A model generated the notes under the pieces. That model saw nothing but the letters and a program-made list of their open reading frames with translations, did not search any database and had not been told where the DNA came from. A stretch of DNA of 64,000 nt from positions 1 through 64,000 of the forward strand of contig JBBRNR010000011.1 in NCBI GenBank assembly GCA_038230215.1, read 5' to 3'. The translations under genes were made by a program, and so were the position numbers. This DNA is from DASVRZ01 sp038230215 (lineage in GTDB: Bacteria; Verrucomicrobiota; Verrucomicrobiia; Chthoniobacterales; DASVRZ01). Shown in pieces: positions 1 to 7,729 of this stretch. How positions within the stretch are numbered: position 1 is the stretch's first letter; the number at the start of each line of letters is the position of its first letter.

Positions 1-1
1 A

Positions 2-364
2 AACCTCCGCGCCAGCCGCACCGAGGCGGGCAGCATCGCACTCGATTGCGACCGGCCTGCGCTCGGAAAAACCTTTCGCTGGAGAATGCGCCCCGCAGGT
101 TCCCAAGCGGCTTACACCTTGCTGGGAAGCTCGAGCAATCCAACCCTGGTGGCGGCTGATCCCGCGTCCGGTGCGGAGCTGGAGTTCGTCGTGCAGGCAG
201 TCAACGGCACCCGCCAGAGTGTGATGAGCGAGCCTGCGCTGCTGGCTCCACTAACATCCAAGACTCCAGTTAGTAAAGAAGCCGTGCCAGTCCTGCCATC
301 GTTGGCGAATGGTAATGGTGCCCGCAATCATTCCAGCAATGGAAATGGCGTGCACAGCCGCTAA
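2..364 (+). CDS. C-terminal part of a fibronectin type III-like protein (5' end outside window)
   Basis: The reading frame is open from the window edge to the TAA at 362-364, so the gene starts upstream. The visible 120 residues look like the last strands of a fibronectin type III-like beta-sandwich (FRWRMRPAG, ELEFVVQAVNG), followed by a Ser/Asn/Gly-rich tail ending in NGNGVHSR. There is no catalytic motif, and the role cannot be told from this fragment. Such domains are common in surface or secreted proteins. An internal ATG at 86 exists, but the frame continues well upstream without a stop, so I treat it as internal. Confidence 0.55.
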   Translation, partial: NLRASRTEAGSIALDCDRPALGKTFRWRMRPAGSQAAYTLLGSSSNPTLVAADPASGAELEFVVQAVNGTRQSVMSEPALLAPLTSKTPVSKEAVPVLPSLANGNGARNHSSNGNGVHSR

Positions 365-386
365 TGTTTAGATGTTATCTCAAGAA

Positions 387-440
387 GCGCGTGCGGTGGG
401 TTAGTTAAATCCTAACATCAAAGCCGCACGCGCTTTCTTC
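387..440. terminator. Hairpin between convergent genes
   Basis: A 10-bp perfect stem (GCGCGTGCGG at 387-396 with its complement at 424-433) encloses a second small stem (GTTAG/CTAAC). It is followed on the plus strand by a T-rich stretch. It lies between the fibronectin-like gene and the convergent ispD, so it could end transcription from both sides. Confidence 0.6.
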
Positions 441-504
441 TCCTTCATCTATTATGTAGGGGAGCACACGCGAGGGCGCGTATGTTTCCCCAAAGGTAGA
501 TGAA

Positions 505-1185
505 CTAACTAGTTCGCAGGGTGGAAATCGCCTGAGTAAGTTCGATGTCGCTCGGATGGGTAATTTTGATGTTCATGTCCGCAGGGGAAATGAGCCTGAC
601 CTTCTCTCCCAGCCTGACCACTGCCGATACTTCGTCGGTAACGAGTTCACCCGATGTTAGGATCTTCTCGTAGGCAGCCTGAAGGCGCCCGGCCTGAAAG
701 ACTTGCGGCGTCTGCATCGCCCAAAGTCGGGTGCGATCCACGGCTTCGATGATAAACCCATCGGCGTCGGTTCGTTTTACGGTGTCGGCCACCGGACTAG
801 CGAGGCTGGCGGCACCGTATTGTTTTGCTGCGGCCAGAACGGCTAACAAATCACGCGCCGAGAGGAGCGGACGCGCGGCATCATGCACTGCAATCCAATG
901 GAACTCGGATGCGACTTTTCCCAGTCCCGCAGCGACGGAAAGATGACGCTCTGAACCTCCGGGCAAAACGTGGGTAAGCTTCGAGAGATGAGCCGTTTCC
1001 GATTGGAAGACGGCGAGGTTTTTCTGCGAAGCGACGAGGACGATCTGCCCGATCTCGGAACAATCTTGCAACGTCCGCAAGCTGTGCAAATAGACCGGAC
1101 TTCCATGCAAATCAGCGCGCAACTTATCGAAGCCCATGCGCTGGCTGCTGCCTCCAGCGACCACGATGGCAGCGACGCTGGCCAT
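505..1185 (-). CDS. ispD: 2-C-methyl-D-erythritol 4-phosphate cytidylyltransferase (IspD)
   Basis: IspD joins CTP and methylerythritol phosphate to give CDP-methylerythritol, the third step of the MEP isoprenoid pathway in the cytoplasm. The 226-residue length is normal. The CTP-binding glycine-rich loop with its conserved Arg and Lys is at residues 10-21 (AGGSSQRMGFDK), and the family motif VHDAARP is at 100-106. A late Thr-Asp-Glu motif (VTDEVSAV) is also typical. Its start lies 3 bp after the end of the YqeY-like gene, so the two are probably co-transcribed. I saw no IspF partner, fused or adjacent. Confidence 0.93.
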   Translation of the reverse strand: MASVAAIVVAGGSSQRMGFDKLRADLHGSPVYLHSLRTLQDCSEIGQIVLVASQKNLAVFQSETAHLSKLTHVLPGGSERHLSVAAGLGKVASEFHWIAVHDAARPLLSARDLLAVLAAAKQYGAASLASPVADTVKRTDADGFIIEAVDRTRLWAMQTPQVFQAGRLQAAYEKILTSGELVTDEVSAVVRLGEKVRLISPADMNIKITHPSDIELTQAISTLRTS

Positions 1186-1188
1186 GCG

Positions 1189-1641
1189 TTAGGCGAGCGC
1201 TTTTTGCACGGCCTGGCTGAGCGTTTTGCCGTCCACGCGACCAGCGGCTTTTTGCGTGGCCACTTTCATGACTGCCCCCATTTGCGCCTTGGTCGTCGCG
1301 CCCGTTTCGGCAATCGCATCGGCCACGAGTGCTTCGAGATCGCTCTCCGACATGGCTTTGGGCAGGTAGGCGTTCAATATTTCCATCTCGGCTTTTTCCT
1401 TGGCGGCCAGCTCGGGGCGTCCGCCTTTTTCAAAGCCCTCGACCGAATCCTGCCGCTGCTTGACTTGCTTGCGAATGACGGCCATCGCCTCGGGATCGTC
1501 CAGTTTGGCCTCGGCACCGCCTTTTTCGATGGAGGCGTTTTTCAACGCCGATTTCAGCAGCCGCAGCACGGAAAGTTTGTCCGCTGCCTTGGCACGCATG
1601 GCGTCTTTGATGTCGGAATCGATTTGGTCTTGGATGAGCAT
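1189..1641 (-). CDS. GatB/YqeY-domain protein
   Basis: This 150-residue protein matches the YqeY family across its full length. It opens with MLIQDQIDSDIKDAMRAK, has the RLLKSALKN helix, and ends with the small helical domain related to the tail of GatB (GAVMKVATQKAAGRVDGK). The family resembles the tRNA-binding tail of Asp-tRNA(Asn)/Glu-tRNA(Gln) amidotransferase, but its cellular role is not settled. It sits between a small coiled-coil gene and ispD on the same strand with short gaps, which suggests one operon. Confidence 0.88.
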   Translation of the reverse strand: MLIQDQIDSDIKDAMRAKAADKLSVLRLLKSALKNASIEKGGAEAKLDDPEAMAVIRKQVKQRQDSVEGFEKGGRPELAAKEKAEMEILNAYLPKAMSESDLEALVADAIAETGATTKAQMGAVMKVATQKAAGRVDGKTLSQAVQKALA

Positions 1642-1662
1642 AATGGAAGTCAGTTGGGAAAA

Positions 1663-1953
1663 TTATTGGGCCGCCGCCGTCTGCTGGCGAACGCGTTCTT
1701 TCTTGGTTTCGGCGTTCTCGCGGATACGGGCGACTTCGTGGTTGAGCTGCTTTTGCAGGCTGTCGATTTCGGAGAAATTCCCCACTGCTTTCTCTTTGGC
1801 GATCTCGCCTTGCAGGAAAAGCTCCTTCTCCGCCACTTTGGCCATCGCCTCGGACTCGATCTCGGCGATGGCCGACTTCTGTTCCTCGGTCAGTGTGACC
1901 GTCGGCGCGTTTTTCTGGAGTCGCTCCATGGCGAGTTCGTAGGCGGATTTCAT
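1663..1953 (-). CDS. Small coiled-coil protein, function unknown
   Basis: I do not recognise this 96-residue protein. It is rich in Glu, Lys, Ala and Gln, with no signal peptide or membrane segment. Residues 20-90 should form a long helix or coiled coil (QKSAIAEIESEAMAKV, then SLQKQLNHEVARIR). It is the first gene of the run leading to the YqeY-like gene and ispD, 21 bp upstream of the former. Codon use matches its neighbours, and the helical pattern supports a real protein. Confidence 0.65.
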   Translation of the reverse strand: MKSAYELAMERLQKNAPTVTLTEEQKSAIAEIESEAMAKVAEKELFLQGEIAKEKAVGNFSEIDSLQKQLNHEVARIRENAETKKERVRQQTAAAQ

Positions 1954-1997
1954 ATGGCGACACTATGTTGATTGCGCTTCCCCGCGCAACAGAGAGT

Positions 1998-2104
1998 TGG
2001 CGGAGGGGGTGGGATTGCCTCCTTCGGCTTTCCATCTTTGCGGCCTCCGGCCCGTTTGGAGGTGGCCTCCTTCAGTGCTTCGCACTGGCGGAGGGGGTGG
2101 GATT
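1998..2104. repeat. Duplicated tRNA-Ser 3' end flanking a 69-bp palindromic insert
   Basis: A 19-bp stretch covering the 3' end of the tRNA-Ser gene, including the encoded CCA, occurs twice in the same orientation at 1998-2016 and 2086-2104. The 69 bp between the copies hold two copies of GCCTCCTTC (2017-2025 and 2065-2073), a CCTCC/GGAGG pair, and a perfect hairpin CAGTGC-TTC-GCACTG at 2073-2087 that abuts the CCA. The arrangement resembles an attachment site or a small mobile palindromic unit beside a tRNA. No integrase or transposase is nearby. Confidence 0.7.
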
Positions 2105-2173
2105 CGAACCCACGGAGCCTTTCGGCTCTCCAGTTTTCAAGACTGGCGCAATCGACCACTCTACCACCCCTCC
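2086..2173 (-). tRNA. tRNA-Ser(UGA)
   Basis: The minus strand reads as a class II tRNA with acceptor stem GGAGGGG pairing CCCCTCC, discriminator G and an encoded CCA (complement at 2086-2088). The anticodon stem CCAGT/ACTGG encloses CTTGAAA, giving anticodon TGA. A long variable arm (GAGCC..GGCTC) is as expected for serine. The T arm is GTGGG-TTCGAAT-CCCAC. It decodes UCA and, by wobble, other UCN codons. Confidence 0.95.
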
Positions 2174-2284
2174 TTTTTCTGGCTTTCGGAGACTAGCGCG
2201 ATTTTTAGAAACGACAAGTCGCAGATAAATACCCGCAGCCATTCACGGAAATACGTTTCCAGTTAAAAATCCACCACCACCTAT

Positions 2285-2623
2285 ATGAATCTTAAAAAAT
2301 CCCTACTCGTCATCACCGCAGTCGCCAGCCTGGGCCTCAACGCCTTCGCCGCAGCGCCCAGCACTTACCAAGTGACCGGGCCCGTGCTCGCCCTCACCGA
2401 CAGCATTATCACTGTCGAGAAAGGCAAGGAAAAGTGGGAAATCGCCCGCAACGCCGACAGCAAAGTCGCAGGCGATCTCAAAGTCGGCAGCAAAGTCACC
2501 ATTACTTACACGATGACCGCTTCGGCGATCTCCGTAAAAGCAGACAAGGCCGACAAGGCTGATAAGAAAACCACCGCCAGTTCGTCGGCTGCGCCAGCCG
2601 CTGGCACCGTCGCCAAACCATAA
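2285..2623 (+). CDS. Small secreted protein, function unknown
   Basis: This 112-residue protein has a clear signal peptide (MNLKKSLLVITAVASLGLN, cleavage near AFAAAP). It is followed by a compact beta-rich segment of about 55 residues (TYQVTGPVLALTDSIITVEK, VGSKVTITYTM). The tail is low complexity and rich in Lys, Ala, Asp and Ser (KADKADKADKK). The core resembles small OB- or DUF5666-type secreted domains, but I cannot name a family with confidence. It is probably periplasmic, and it converges with the PAP2 gene. Confidence 0.7.
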   Translation: MNLKKSLLVITAVASLGLNAFAAAPSTYQVTGPVLALTDSIITVEKGKEKWEIARNADSKVAGDLKVGSKVTITYTMTASAISVKADKADKADKKTTASSSAAPAAGTVAKP

Positions 2624-2637
2624 ATAGAGCGAACGAC

Positions 2638-3342
2638 TTACAGTGTTCTCGAAGTGGGCAGCGCGATTCGCCTGCCCACTTTTCGCGTACAGAGCCACCA
2701 CGCGGCGATCAGGCCCAACCACGCCCCGAAACAGACGTCGGAAAGGTGGTGCGCATCGAGGATGACGCGGCTTGCGGCCATGATCACCGCCGGCACGAGC
2801 CAGAGAAATGAACCGCGCGTGCGACGAAAGGCGAGCACGGTAAAAAAACCAAAGGCCGTCGCGGTGTGTCCACTCGGAAACGAGCTGTATTTGTTCTGGC
2901 CGAGGAGCCATTTCCCATCGTGACGCAGCCCGTACCAACCGGGCTCGACTTTCACATTATTCGGCCGCGTCCGGCCCGTGGTGAGTCGCACTGTGTTCGT
3001 CACCGCCCCGGCCAGCGTGGACGCCACGATCATGGTGGCGACGAGACGGAGGAGCCCGGGGCGTTTTTTCCACCAGGCCCAGAGGAGAAATGGCAGCGTA
3101 TAAAGCATCAACCACGGCCAGTCGCCATAGTTGGAAATGATTCCCGCGAGGTTGCGGATTGGTTTCGTGCGATGCTCCGCAACGAAGCGAATAACGGCGT
3201 TATCCAAGAAAAAACTCACGACGCAGAGCACGCCAAAGAGCGCGAGAAACAGCACCTGCAACCGGCGTCGCTTGCGGAAACGCGCCGCCTGGTTTTGCAT
3301 TTGAGTTTGATTCAAATGGGATTCCTCGGTAGGGCTGGACAT
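2638..3342 (-). CDS. PAP2-family membrane phosphatase
   Basis: An integral membrane phosphatase of the PAP2 superfamily (lipid phosphate or undecaprenyl-pyrophosphate phosphatases). The three signature motifs are present in order: the R(x)5-6RP type motif (RLTTGRTRPNN), PSGH (SSFPSGHTATAF) and SRxxxxxHxxxD (SRVILDAHHLSD). Several hydrophobic segments lie around them. The open frame reaches 3570, but the upstream part overlaps the divergent glycosyltransferase and has no family features. I therefore start at the Met at 3342 (MSSPTEESHLNQ), giving 234 residues. It may recycle a lipid carrier, but the substrate is not shown by sequence. Confidence 0.85.
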   Translation of the reverse strand: MSSPTEESHLNQTQMQNQAARFRKRRRLQVLFLALFGVLCVVSFFLDNAVIRFVAEHRTKPIRNLAGIISNYGDWPWLMLYTLPFLLWAWWKKRPGLLRLVATMIVASTLAGAVTNTVRLTTGRTRPNNVKVEPGWYGLRHDGKWLLGQNKYSSFPSGHTATAFGFFTVLAFRRTRGSFLWLVPAVIMAASRVILDAHHLSDVCFGAWLGLIAAWWLCTRKVGRRIALPTSRTL

Positions 3343-3378
3343 TCCGCTTCTGTAGCAGAAAACCCCGAAACCGCACGC

Positions 3379-4800
3379 ATGACCTTGTTGACTTTGTCGC
3401 CCACTCCGAGCCTGCGGCACTACCTGTGGCTCTTTCTGGCGGCGGCACTGTTTCATTTCGCAGGCACCTGGTCGCTCCCGCTGATCGACCGCGACGAGCC
3501 TCGTTTCGCCGAAGCGTCGCGGGAAATGTTGCAGCGTCAGGACTTCGTGGTGCCGTATTTCAACAACCAATACCGCTTCGACAAGCCTCCGCTAACCTAC
3601 TGGCTGCAAAGCTCCGCCTACCGGATTTTCGGCGACAACGAAGCCGCCGCGCGACTCCCATCGGTCTTGGCCGCCGCCGGAGTTGCCGTCATCTTGCTGG
3701 CTTGGGGAACGCGACTGAAAGACGCTACATTAGGATGGAAGTCCGCTCTGATTTTCACCCTCAGCCTGCAAGTCGCGCTCCATGCCAAGGCGGCGGTCGC
3801 GGACATGCTGCTGGTGTTTTTCGTCGTGCTCGCCGCCTGGGCCGGATGGGAAATGCGCAGTGGAATCAAACTCCGTTGGTGGCTGATCGCTTTCGGCGCA
3901 CTGGCTCTGGGTTTTCTGGCGAAAGGCCCCATTGCCTGGCTGCCGCTTATTCCGATGGGGATGCAACTCCGCTCTAAAAAAGACGGGCTTTCCTTCGCTG
4001 CCGGAGTCGTCGTCATGCTCGGCCTCGTGGCGCTTTGGGGCATCCCCGCGCTGGAGCGGACGAACGGCCAGTTTTTTAACATCGGCATCGGCAAACACGT
4101 CGTCGGCCGCTCCGTCGCGACGATGGAGGGTCACGGCGCCAAAGGCATTCTCGGCTATGTGGGGACGCTGCCGTTTTATTTCCTGACGGTCTTTGCGTCG
4201 TTCGCACCTTGGTCGTGGTTTTTGCCGCGCTTGGTCAGACAATGGAAAACCTTGTGGCAAAACCACGACCAGCGTTATCTCCTGCTCCAGGTTGCGCTTT
4301 ATTTTGGCGTCTTCACGCTCGTAAAAACCAAGCTGCCGCATTACACGCTGCCCGCGTTTCCGATGCTGGCCCTGCTCGTCGCTGGCCTGCTAACCACATT
4401 ACAAATCCGGCGGTTCGCCATCGCCATGGGAGTCTTCGTTCTCGTGCTCTCGCTGGTCATCTTCCCGTGGGCCGCGAGGCTATTCCCCGCTCCGGCACTG
4501 GCTGGCCAAAGCGCCTCCTTCTTGAAGCCAGAAATGGAGTTCGCCAGCATCGAGTTTGTCGAACCCAGCCTGGTCTGGTCTTTCCGCAAAACCGTCCGAG
4601 GCTTCCACTCCAAGGTCGATCCGCGAAAAGCCGCCCGCTGGATGTCTCAGCCTGGCGCGCGTTTCTATATTGGCCCCACAGATCAAGTCGCCACCGCTTT
4701 TCCTGCGCCCGATCCGAGCTGGAAAATTTTCCATCACACAGGACGCAATTTCGCCAAGGGCGACCGGACCGATTTGACCCTGTTGCTGAAACCCAATTGA
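3379..4800 (+). CDS. ArnT/PMT-like (GT83) membrane glycosyltransferase
   Basis: The first loop carries the hallmark of polyprenyl-phosphate-sugar transferases: an acidic pair and conserved stretch (LIDRDEPRFAEASREML, then RFDKPPLTYWLQ). About ten or more hydrophobic segments follow. The 473-residue length is slightly short for ArnT. Members move a sugar from a lipid carrier to lipid A or protein on the outer face of the inner membrane. The acceptor here is unknown. The start at 3379 (MTLLTLSPTPSL) is chosen because the longer upstream frame is antisense to the PAP2 gene. The two genes diverge with only 36 bp between starts. Confidence 0.85.
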   Translation: MTLLTLSPTPSLRHYLWLFLAAALFHFAGTWSLPLIDRDEPRFAEASREMLQRQDFVVPYFNNQYRFDKPPLTYWLQSSAYRIFGDNEAAARLPSVLAAAGVAVILLAWGTRLKDATLGWKSALIFTLSLQVALHAKAAVADMLLVFFVVLAAWAGWEMRSGIKLRWWLIAFGALALGFLAKGPIAWLPLIPMGMQLRSKKDGLSFAAGVVVMLGLVALWGIPALERTNGQFFNIGIGKHVVGRSVATMEGHGAKGILGYVGTLPFYFLTVFASFAPWSWFLPRLVRQWKTLWQNHDQRYLLLQVALYFGVFTLVKTKLPHYTLPAFPMLALLVAGLLTTLQIRRFAIAMGVFVLVLSLVIFPWAARLFPAPALAGQSASFLKPEMEFASIEFVEPSLVWSFRKTVRGFHSKVDPRKAARWMSQPGARFYIGPTDQVATAFPAPDPSWKIFHHTGRNFAKGDRTDLTLLLKPN

Positions 4801-4850
4801 GGCCTCATTAACCTCTAACTCCTCCCCATTTTCCTTCTTCACAAGGCGTG

Positions 4851-5525
4851 ATGCGGGTGTATCGTAAATCCATGTTTTCCTCGCGCGTCCTCGCCGTTCT
4901 CCTCCTCACTTCCAGTTTTCTTCGCGCCGATCTCGTCATCGTCCAAGACGTGGACGCCATGGGGCAGCAAGTCTCCATGACGCTGAAAACCAAGGGCACG
5001 ATGATGCGCGTCGATTTGAATCCGAAAATGAGCATCCTCATCGACGGCGCAACCGGCGACATGAAGACCCTCATGCACGATCAGAAAATGTTCATGTCGA
5101 TGAACATGGATGCCATGAAAGGCATGATGCCCGCCCCCAAACCCGGCTCGACCGCCAAACCCATTCTCCAGGCTCTCGGCAATAAACAAAAAATCAGCGG
5201 CTACGACACCGAGGAATATCTCTACACCCAGGGCGACACCGTTTCCCACCTCTGGATCGCCAAAGACTTTCCGCATTTCGATGCCTTCGTCAAAACCATG
5301 GAAACCCTTCGCAAAGGCCCCATCGGGCAGATGAGTCCGCAGATGCAAATGGATATGACCCAGCTCCCCGGCATGCCATTGAAAACCATCCTGGACATGG
5401 GTGGCAAATCCGGCACCAGCATTGTCAAATCGGTCGAGGAAAAAGACCTCGATCCCTCGGATTTCGTCGCGCCAGCCGATTACAAGTCGTTCGCCATGCC
5501 GACCATTCCGCCTCCCGCCCAATAA
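4851..5525 (+). CDS. Met-rich secreted protein, DUF4412-like
   Basis: The protein starts with a signal peptide (FSSRVLAVLLLTSSFLRAD) followed by a beta-rich domain that resembles DUF4412 (TLKTKGTMMRVDLNPKMSILID). It is strikingly rich in Met, with clusters around residues 75-95 (KMFMSMNMDAMKGMM) and 155-170. ATG at 4851 follows an AAGG at a short distance. GTG 4848 and ATG 4872 are alternatives, and all keep the signal peptide. The role is unknown. Met clusters could bind Cu(I), but that is speculation. It sits 15 bp before the maf-like gene. Confidence 0.7.
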   Translation: MRVYRKSMFSSRVLAVLLLTSSFLRADLVIVQDVDAMGQQVSMTLKTKGTMMRVDLNPKMSILIDGATGDMKTLMHDQKMFMSMNMDAMKGMMPAPKPGSTAKPILQALGNKQKISGYDTEEYLYTQGDTVSHLWIAKDFPHFDAFVKTMETLRKGPIGQMSPQMQMDMTQLPGMPLKTILDMGGKSGTSIVKSVEEKDLDPSDFVAPADYKSFAMPTIPPPAQ

Positions 5526-5540
5526 CCGCGATCCCATCCC

Positions 5541-6158
5541 ATGAACACCCCGGAAGCATCTCCCTTCGAGTCGCCTTCCTACAGTGATGTTCTGCCGATG
5601 GACTTGGTTTTGGCCTCCACCTCGCCGCGCCGAATCGAGTTGCTTACGAACCTCGGCTACACCTTCCGCATCGTGCCGCCCGGCGTGGAGGAAAGTGCCG
5701 GAGTCCACCTTACGCCGCGCGAGCTTTCCCTGCTCAACGCCAAACGCAAATCCCACGCCGTCGCCGCTTTTGAGCCGACTTCCATCGTTATCGGAGCCGA
5801 CACCGTGGTCGCCATCGCAGGCGAAACTCTCGGCAAACCCGCCGACCTCGACGAGGCGCGCAGCATGATTCAGAAACTCAGCGGGCGCACGCATCAAGTG
5901 CTCACCAGCGTCTGGATCACGCGGTTGCATCCGTTTCATATGGTCGCTTTCACCGAGATGAGCGAAGTCACCTTTCGCCTGCTCGATGCCTCGGCCATCG
6001 GCGCGTATCTTCAGAAGATCGATCCACTCGACAAGGCGGGAGCTTACGCGGCGCAAGAGTATCGTGAGGAAATCATCGAGAACATCCACGGCTCCGTCGA
6101 AAACGTGATCGGACTTCCAGTCGAATCAGTGGTGCTGGCGCTGACGGAATTTGAGTAA
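5541..6158 (+). CDS. Maf-family nucleoside triphosphate pyrophosphatase
   Basis: Maf proteins hydrolyse dTTP, UTP or modified nucleotides to monophosphates. The family opening LASTSPRRIELL is at about residues 24-35, the active-site motif IGADTVVAI near 92-100 and GKP at about 107. The later motifs DKAGAYAAQE and SVENVIGLPVE are also present. The start at 5541 adds about 19 residues before the canonical beginning, and ATG at 5598 (MDLVLAS) is a good alternative. It is followed without a gap by an SDR gene. Confidence 0.9.
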   Translation: MNTPEASPFESPSYSDVLPMDLVLASTSPRRIELLTNLGYTFRIVPPGVEESAGVHLTPRELSLLNAKRKSHAVAAFEPTSIVIGADTVVAIAGETLGKPADLDEARSMIQKLSGRTHQVLTSVWITRLHPFHMVAFTEMSEVTFRLLDASAIGAYLQKIDPLDKAGAYAAQEYREEIIENIHGSVENVIGLPVESVVLALTEFE

Positions 6159-7022
6159 ATGCGGAGCGTTCTCGTCGTCGGCTGCGGCTATCTCGGGCGC
6201 GAAGTGGCGCGGCGGTTTTTCGAGTTGGGTTGGAATGTGACCGCCTGGACAAGTGCCGCTGCTTCCGCCGAACGTGAGGGCGCTGCCGGTTTTCGCGTCT
6301 CGCCCGTGGACATCCGCGACCTGGATTGGATTCGGCGCATCGGCGAGCGCGACGGCCCCTACGATTGGGTCATCAATTGCGTCAGCTCGGGAGGAGGCGA
6401 CTCCGATCGTTATCGGGAAATCTACCTCGACGGCACCGCCAATCTCATTCGCGGACTCGTCTTTGGCCGTCTCCTTTTCACCAGTAGCACCTCGGTTTAC
6501 GGCCATACCGATGGAAGTCCGGTCAACGAAGATTCGCCGACGCAAACCACGACCGCCACCGGCTCCATCCTGGTCGAAACCGAGAATCACGTCCTCGCCC
6601 GCGGCGGCATCGTCGCCCGGCTCGCGGGCCTTTACGGACCCGGACGCGGCGCGATGTTGCGACGTTTTCTGGCCGGTGAATCCACCCTCGATGGCGACGG
6701 TTCCCGCTGGTTAAACACCATTCACCGCGATGACGCCGTGAGCGCATTGGAACTCCTCATCACCACAAACGCTGCCTCCGGCCTCTACAATGTCGCCGAC
6801 GATGGCGGCCTGACCCAGCTCGCCGCCTTCCAGTTTCTCGCCGAAAAACTCCAGCGTCCCCTCCCCCCGTCCGCCTCGCCCAACTTGCAGCGCAAACGCG
6901 GCTTCTCGAACAAAAAAGTCCGCAACACCCAACTCCGCGCTCTCGGCTGGACTCCGAAGTTTCCCAGTTTCCTCGACGGCATGGAGGTGTTGATCGAACA
7001 AGAAGGAGTCTGCGTAAAATGA
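6159..7022 (+). CDS. NAD(P)-dependent epimerase/dehydratase-like SDR (YeeZ-type)
   Basis: An extended short-chain dehydrogenase-like protein of 287 residues. The N-terminal nucleotide-binding motif is VVGCGYLGREVARR (GxGxLG). A conserved central Ser/Thr segment with Tyr is LLFTSSTSVYGHTDG, and GRGAMLRRFL and a Trp-rich C-terminal segment (LGWTPKFPSFLDGM) follow. The YxxxK catalytic motif of active epimerases is not clear (YGHTDG), as in YeeZ-like members. The substrate is unknown. It starts directly after the maf-like stop and overlaps the next gene by 4 bp (ATGA), so translation is probably coupled. Confidence 0.8.
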   Translation: MRSVLVVGCGYLGREVARRFFELGWNVTAWTSAAASAEREGAAGFRVSPVDIRDLDWIRRIGERDGPYDWVINCVSSGGGDSDRYREIYLDGTANLIRGLVFGRLLFTSSTSVYGHTDGSPVNEDSPTQTTTATGSILVETENHVLARGGIVARLAGLYGPGRGAMLRRFLAGESTLDGDGSRWLNTIHRDDAVSALELLITTNAASGLYNVADDGGLTQLAAFQFLAEKLQRPLPPSASPNLQRKRGFSNKKVRNTQLRALGWTPKFPSFLDGMEVLIEQEGVCVK

Positions 7023-7468
7023 ATGAAGCACCAGGGTCTGATACAGCGGAAATCGAGCACGATTGGGACGCTGGCGTGGTCTGCACCGTTTGTTTGGAAG
7101 CGAATCCACCGGAGCAAAGTTATTGTTTCAAGTGCGGGGCCTTGCTCAATTCATTGAGGGCCTTCAACCCTTTCGACCAGACGTTGGTCAAGGGGTTTGC
7201 CTATCGTCGGGCCGTGGACGGTCCACCCAGCAGGGTCATTGTAGGGGGCATGTGGCTGCTGTTTTTTCCACCCTGTATCCTGGCAATCGCCGAACTCTTT
7301 GCAGACTTTTTTCATGTCGTTCACCAAGGCGTGCTTGCGGCGCTCCTCCGATACGTTTTTCCGATCGTCTACATTCTAACAATTGCCACGGTGCTTTATC
7401 GCACGACGGCCAATTATCTGACCAAGCGCAATCCCTCGGCTACGAAAGAAACGGCGGACGCTTCGTAG
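7019..7468 (+). CDS. Zinc-ribbon membrane protein, function unknown
   Basis: The 149-residue protein has an N-terminal zinc ribbon with two CxxC pairs (CTVCLEANPPEQSYCFKCG, residues about 22-40). Two hydrophobic segments follow (GGMWLLFFPPCILAIAELF and LLRYVFPIVYILTIATVLY). The C-terminus is basic. It is likely an inner-membrane protein with a cytoplasmic zinc knuckle. The ATG overlaps the SDR stop by 4 bp, placing it in the maf-SDR operon. I cannot assign a function. Confidence 0.75.
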   Translation: MNEAPGSDTAEIEHDWDAGVVCTVCLEANPPEQSYCFKCGALLNSLRAFNPFDQTLVKGFAYRRAVDGPPSRVIVGGMWLLFFPPCILAIAELFADFFHVVHQGVLAALLRYVFPIVYILTIATVLYRTTANYLTKRNPSATKETADAS

Positions 7469-7729
7469 CATATGGCTCCCCCGCAACTTTTTTCATTTCC
7501 TCCACAAAAAAACTTGCCTCCTTCAAACGCTCTCCAGCTTTTCCATTCAACTGGTCTGACCTTATTCGCTGCTGCGTGGCTCTACACACCATGAAGCAAT
7601 ACACACTGGAAAACGCTAATAATGAGGAAATTCAACTTAACGGGGGGATAATTCCTAGATGAAACCTAACATGGGATGCACCTACCCAACCGCTCTGGGC
7701 TGTAACACCTCCGGCAGTTCTGAGCGGAG
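7469..7729. other. Intergenic region without recognisable gene
   Basis: This 261-bp stretch separates the zinc-ribbon gene from the convergent leuA. I see no RNA gene and no frame with family features. A short CTCCG/CGGAG inverted repeat lies just past the leuA stop, too weak to call a terminator. Confidence 0.5.

Noticed and set aside
2866..3378. Long N-terminal extension of the ArnT-like protein
   Set aside because: That part of the frame is antisense to the PAP2 gene and lacks glycosyltransferase features.
4184..4341. Large antisense frames in high-GC genes, for example inside gltB, guaB3 and fabF
   Set aside because: They follow from the GC-rich third codon positions on the real strand and carry no family motif.
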